A stretch of DNA of 64,000 nucleotides from Acinetobacter johnsonii CIP 64.6. GTDB taxonomy: Bacteria; Pseudomonadota; Gammaproteobacteria; Pseudomonadales; Moraxellaceae. Position 1 is the stretch's first letter, and each line of letters starts with the position of its first letter. The position numbers and the translations under genes were made by a program. Shown piece by piece: positions 60,318-64,000 of the stretch. The stretch covers positions 434,126-498,125 of the forward strand of contig NZ_KB849236.1 in assembly GCF_000368045.1 (NCBI RefSeq). The letters are read 5' to 3'. The notes under the pieces were generated by a model that was not told where the DNA came from, ran no database searches, and saw nothing but the letters and a program-made list of their open reading frames with translations.

Positions 60318-60637
60318 TGTCTATTGATAATCTGTTAGATCGGACATGGACCAAGGATTACACCTGTAATGAATTTGCATGTGAAGCTTGGAAGCAGATC
60401 ACTGGTAAAGACTTAAGTAAGCGGATTGAAAAGTTTTTGAATGGTAAAGGCCGATTCAAAAGGCTGGATAAGCCGATTTCGCCCTGCCTAGTGTTCTTCA
60501 AGAACAATGAGAAAAGCTCGACACATGTTGGGCTTTTTTATTGCGACAAGCTTTTACATTTAACCCCACGAGGGGTGCAGTTTGTGCCGCTAGAACTGGT
60601 GGCTATGCATTTCCGAGAAGCGAGATTCTACACATGA
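60317..60637 (+). CDS. NlpC/P60-type tail peptidase (lambda K C-terminal-like)
   Basis: 106 aa. DYTCNEFACEAWKQITG supplies the nucleophilic Cys and STHVGLFYCDKLLHLTP the His of a papain-like NlpC/P60 fold. Tail-tip peptidases may cut peptidoglycan during DNA entry or process the tail tip. Stop overlaps the tip protein start. Confidence 0.78.
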   Translation: MSIDNLLDRTWTKDYTCNEFACEAWKQITGKDLSKRIEKFLNGKGRFKRLDKPISPCLVFFKNNEKSSTHVGLFYCDKLLHLTPRGVQFVPLELVAMHFREARFYT

Positions 60638-63474
60638 AAAAAGTCATCATCATACGTGATCAGTTTAGCCAGAATAAAACCGAAGCCACGGTTGATGATG
60701 TGTGCAAATATCTTGCTGAACAGTTTGATAGCTTTCCAGAAAACGCACGAATTTATCATAATCATGTTTCAAAGCAGACTGATGTTACACCGAAAACCGT
60801 AGCGGATATTGAGCACCTAAAAACATTGGATGGTACTTTTTATGTAGTGATGCACCCCGAGTGGATCCAAATAGTTTTTTGGGTCGTCACTGCGATAATG
60901 GCGGCATATAGTGTCTATACAATTGCCACCATGCCTAAGCCTACTACTGGTGGAGCTGGTTCATCAAATAACGAGCTTGCAGCGCGGGCCAATCAAGCCC
61001 GCGTAAAAAGTCGTATTCCTGATATTTATGGGATGGTTCGCTCTTACCCCGACCTAATCGCAGTCACCTATACATATTATCAAAATGAAATCGAAGTTGA
61101 AGAATGCTTGATGGTGATTGGTCGCGGGTATTACCAAATTCATGATTGCCGTGATGGTGATACGCCTGCAGGCGCAATTAATGGTGTGAGTGTCAGTATT
61201 TATGAGCCAGGTATACCTTTGGTGGGGGATACAGCATTTTACCGTATTGGACAGGTGTTCAGCAGCTTGCCACTTTCTGTAAAAAAATCAGCATCAATTA
61301 ACGGTCAAACCTTGCAACGACCAAGTGACAGAGTGCTCAGCGATGAGGACAATAATGCGGGTATTTATTTCACAACAGGCGGTGTTATTAATCGCAAAAA
61401 TACAGGCATTAATTTCACAAGTTACTTTAAGGCTGGTGATGCAATTAATATTCAGGGAGCGGCTTACGGGGTTGAAGATGCCATTTTATCCGGCACTGCA
61501 ACTGTAAAACCGAGCGGCATTGTCACTATTCAGTCAGGCGAGAACGTGCCTGACTATACAAGCTTTCAGGGTGTTCTACTCACTGGTGCAACTTTTGAAA
61601 TTGTAGTTGAAACGCTTGATCCAGAAACGGAGGAAGTGCTTTCAACCGAGAGTGTTTTTCGTGATTTGTCTGGTCAATACGATATCTCAAGTATTGATCG
61701 TTCGGTGAGTGGCACAGGATACTTATATACCATCACGTTATCCCAACCAAAAAACACCAACTTTAACTGGGAGTTTGTGACACAGGATCACACGATTGCA
61801 GCAGGTATTTCATTAAACAAATCATCTAATAGTGTGGTGTTGGATGGAGCCTACACAATCAGCGCAATTACATCGAGCACAATTACTTTAGCGACACCAA
61901 GCAGTATTAATCCAGACTGGTTAAAACTACCCGATTTGCTAGGTGGAACCACTTATAATCTTGTGTCATCGGTGGATCTGGATTTAGTTACAGATAAGTG
62001 GGTTGGCTGGTTTGATGTTTACAAAGACGATGCCACTCATCTTCATTTAAATATTTATTTCCCGAATGGCCTATGGAACCAAGACAGTAAAGGAAAGACA
62101 AACTGGGCTTGGGTAAATATCGCGGTTCAGTATCAAATGATTGATGAGGATGGTGTGGCGACATCACCAATTTATAACTTTAATCACAATACTGGTCGGG
62201 TTACGAAGCGGTATGGTCATGGAATTACACTAAAAATTGAACTACCAATAGTTGGCAATGCTCGTTTCAGAGTGGCTAAAACAGGCGAACATCGCGGCAA
62301 CAACCCGATGACTGACTGCAAGGTTAAAGATGCGTATTTATCTTCAGAATTCAACAAATCTGAATATCAAGATGTCACTGTCATTCGATCCAGAACAGTT
62401 GCTACAGATGGGGCATTATCAGTTAAAGAGCGCAAGTTAAACTGCTTGGTAACTCGTAAGCTCATGGTGGACGGTACTGGAGCGTTGCAAGCAACACGCG
62501 ATGCAGGTCAAGCATTGATTGGTATGGCACTGGATGAATATATCGGACGAAGATCTACAACCGAGATTGATATTCCGCAAATCAAGTCAGAGATTCAGAA
62601 AATCAAAACCTATTTCGGCTCGGATGCGCCTGCTGAATTTAGCTACACCTTTGATGATGACAGCCTGAGCTTTGAGGAGCAGGCAGCTATGATCGCCTCG
62701 GCGTGCTTCTGCGAGACATACCGATACGGAAATAAGTTGCGGCTGAAATTTGAATCGCCACAGGACAACTCGGTACTGCTTTTTAATCACCGTAACAAGG
62801 TGCCAGGATCAGAAAAGCGGACGTTTAATCTCGGTATTGATAAAGACTATGATGGGGTGGAGCTTGAATACACTTCGCCTGATGATGACCTTCGGGTGAC
62901 TTATGCTATTCCTGAGAATGGATCTGCACGCAACCCATTAAAGATCAGTACGTCAGGCATTCGTAATCACGCTGTAGCTAAAACCCGCGGATGGCGTGAG
63001 TGGAATAAGCTGCAGTACCAGACTGAAAGCGTTGAGTTTGATGCACTAGATGAATCCAATTTACTGGTGAGGAATGATCGAATTTTGGTGGCTGATAATA
63101 CAAGCATCAAGACTCAGGATGGTGAGGTTGTGGCAGTTGATGGGCTAACACTCACATTGTCGCAAGATGTAGAGATGCAGGATGGTGTGACTTATTACAC
63201 TCATCTGCAACTACAAGATGCGACGGTAGACATGATTCAGTGCCTATCTGGTGAATACATGAATCAGGTCATTTTGACTCGAGCACCACTACAACCACTG
63301 GTCTTTGATGAAGATCGATACATCAAAACCGCCTATCAGATCGTGGCTGCTCAAGATACATCTAGCTCGGCATTTTTACTGACAGAGGCAAGCCCAAACG
63401 ATGAGATGACTAACCGACTAACCTGCATTAATTACAATGCACGTTACTACGAAAAAGACCACAGTTATATTTAA
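60634..63474 (+). CDS. Tail tip / host specificity protein (J-like)
   Basis: 946 aa, start MKKVIIIRDQFSQNKTEATV. A hydrophobic segment at about 80-98 (IQIVFWVVTAIMAAYSVYTI) and the following region resemble lambda I/J fusion-type tip proteins. Characteristic J phrases: RIPDIYGMVRSYPDLIAVTY, ECLMVIGRGYY and EEQAAMIASACFCETYRYGN. C-terminal half would contact the host receptor. Confidence 0.88.
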   Translation: MKKVIIIRDQFSQNKTEATVDDVCKYLAEQFDSFPENARIYHNHVSKQTDVTPKTVADIEHLKTLDGTFYVVMHPEWIQIVFWVVTAIMAAYSVYTIATMPKPTTGGAGSSNNELAARANQARVKSRIPDIYGMVRSYPDLIAVTYTYYQNEIEVEECLMVIGRGYYQIHDCRDGDTPAGAINGVSVSIYEPGIPLVGDTAFYRIGQVFSSLPLSVKKSASINGQTLQRPSDRVLSDEDNNAGIYFTTGGVINRKNTGINFTSYFKAGDAINIQGAAYGVEDAILSGTATVKPSGIVTIQSGENVPDYTSFQGVLLTGATFEIVVETLDPETEEVLSTESVFRDLSGQYDISSIDRSVSGTGYLYTITLSQPKNTNFNWEFVTQDHTIAAGISLNKSSNSVVLDGAYTISAITSSTITLATPSSINPDWLKLPDLLGGTTYNLVSSVDLDLVTDKWVGWFDVYKDDATHLHLNIYFPNGLWNQDSKGKTNWAWVNIAVQYQMIDEDGVATSPIYNFNHNTGRVTKRYGHGITLKIELPIVGNARFRVAKTGEHRGNNPMTDCKVKDAYLSSEFNKSEYQDVTVIRSRTVATDGALSVKERKLNCLVTRKLMVDGTGALQATRDAGQALIGMALDEYIGRRSTTEIDIPQIKSEIQKIKTYFGSDAPAEFSYTFDDDSLSFEEQAAMIASACFCETYRYGNKLRLKFESPQDNSVLLFNHRNKVPGSEKRTFNLGIDKDYDGVELEYTSPDDDLRVTYAIPENGSARNPLKISTSGIRNHAVAKTRGWREWNKLQYQTESVEFDALDESNLLVRNDRILVADNTSIKTQDGEVVAVDGLTLTLSQDVEMQDGVTYYTHLQLQDATVDMIQCLSGEYMNQVILTRAPLQPLVFDEDRYIKTAYQIVAAQDTSSSAFLLTEASPNDEMTNRLTCINYNARYYEKDHSYI

Positions 63475-63486
63475 ATTAAATCATTA

Positions 63487-63512
63487 AAGGCCCCTTTGCT
63501 GGGGCTTTTTTT
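63487..63512 (+). terminator. Terminator after the tip protein gene
   Basis: AAGGCCCC/GGGGCTTT with loop TTTGCT, then a T run and ATGCC. Confidence 0.82.
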
Positions 63513-63527
63513 ATGCCGGAGAGAAAC

Positions 63528-64000
63528 ATGGTTGATCAGGTAATTACCAAGCAAGAGCTTATTGATGCTCAAAAAGATGCGGATACACTTGAGCAAGTTT
63601 TAAATGGAGCCGCAGGTGTTTTAATTACATCGCGCCTTGGTCGTCAATATTACACGCTTGCAAGTGTTTCACATATCAATGTAATGACTCGCGATGAAAT
63701 CATATCTCGTCTTTTGATAAAAGCCGATAAAACATATGTTGATAATGCACTTACATCATTTCAAAACGGTGCTATCAAAACATATCCGACCTTATCTGCT
63801 GCAAATGCAGATATTGCCAATATTGCTCTAAATACAAAAGTTAGTGTTTTGAGTGCAGAGGATGGTGGGGATTATTACAAGGCGACTACAAATGCGACGA
63901 GCTTAACGAAGAGTCCTTATGACGCATTGAAGCAATCAAAAGACTATATAGATAAGTCTATCGAATCACAAAACATATCATATATAAATGATGATAACAG
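63528..64000 (+). CDS. Tail fibre / tailspike protein, N-terminal part (runs off the window)
   Basis: About 157 residues visible from ATG 63528 (after GGAGAG): MVDQVITKQELIDAQKDADT, LEQVLNGAAGVLITSRLGRQ and YYTLASVSHINVMTRDE are typical of the virion-binding head of Acinetobacter phage fibres and capsule depolymerases. AIKTYPTLSAANADIANIAL is the start of the next domain. Whether the missing C-terminus is a depolymerase cannot be seen. Confidence 0.8.
   Translation, partial: MVDQVITKQELIDAQKDADTLEQVLNGAAGVLITSRLGRQYYTLASVSHINVMTRDEIISRLLIKADKTYVDNALTSFQNGAIKTYPTLSAANADIANIALNTKVSVLSAEDGGDYYKATTNATSLTKSPYDALKQSKDYIDKSIESQNISYINDDN

Larger units (their letters stand above)
22614..64000 (+). 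mobile_element. Temperate siphovirus prophage (left 41 kb)
   Basis: A continuous run of phage genes from tRNA-Arg to the window edge in lambda-like order: leftward recombination operon, immunity region, rightward replication operon, Q-like antiterminator, packaging, head and tail. A long tape measure, a G/GT-type frameshift and a J-like tip protein indicate a long non-contractile tail. Morphogenesis genes are intact, apart from one early small gene with a one-base shift. No integrase, holin or endolysin is visible; these should be to the right. Confidence 0.95.

Noticed and set aside
62587..62790. 67-aa frame on the minus strand
   Set aside because: Antisense to the tip protein gene, no start signals.

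Overview
The window comes from the chromosome of an Acinetobacter-like gammaproteobacterium. It has an AT-rich genome, the rpsB-tsf, serC, map and queF housekeeping genes, an OmpW-family porin and an araC-azlCD locus. From tRNA-Arg(CCG) at 22538-22613 to the right edge it is occupied by a temperate siphovirus-type prophage that runs out of the window. No species can be named from sequence reading alone.

Host part (1-22.6 kb). A minus-strand tripartite ABC export operon (TolC-like, HlyD-like, two ABC-2 permeases) is followed by serC, a TauD-type dioxygenase, an MFS carrier with an overlapping 44-aa membrane protein, a long OmpW-family protein, map, rpsB, tsf and a DUF3465 protein. The araC-azlC-azlD locus is decaying. 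The regulator is split by a complete 1308-bp IS3-family (IS51-group) element with a 3-bp target duplication. azlC carries a separate one-base frameshift. Then come rlpA, mltB, a conserved hypothetical gene, queF and an ABC-2 exporter pair.

Prophage part (22.6-64 kb). The layout is lambda-like. A leftward early operon (22.7-30.0 kb) holds small genes plus RecT and a YqaJ-type exonuclease. The immunity region (30.0-32.9 kb) has a LexA-like repressor, a Cro-like protein and two clusters of three 12-bp operators. The leftward cluster sits on a near-consensus promoter. A rightward operon carries Rha, a DUF1376 initiator with iteron-like repeats, a P-like loader, many small genes, DUF1064 and a Q-like antiterminator. 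After that come a late promoter, a terminator, a structured non-coding stretch and a tRNA-Trp. The late genes run from terminases through DUF4055 portal, MuF, scaffold, capsid, neck and tail genes to a J-like tip protein and the start of a tail fibre. The tail chaperones use a lambda-type GGGAAAG -1 frameshift. No integrase or lysis gene lies inside the window, so both are expected beyond the right edge.

Most notable are the accessory (moron) modules. An XRE-ImmA/IrrE protease plus DUF4411 PIN-like pair occupies the position of lambda rex. A Panacea-domain antitoxin overlaps a MazF/PemK-like toxin between the replication and packaging genes. A fused RelA/SpoT-family toxSAS protein of CapRel type, with a C-terminal YPNY motif, is inserted between the tail chaperone and the tape measure. 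Two envelope-targeted proteins (a lipoprotein and a secreted protein) lie beside it. The last three genes each have their own terminator and share a promoter-like motif, so they look like lysogen-expressed defence or superinfection-exclusion genes.
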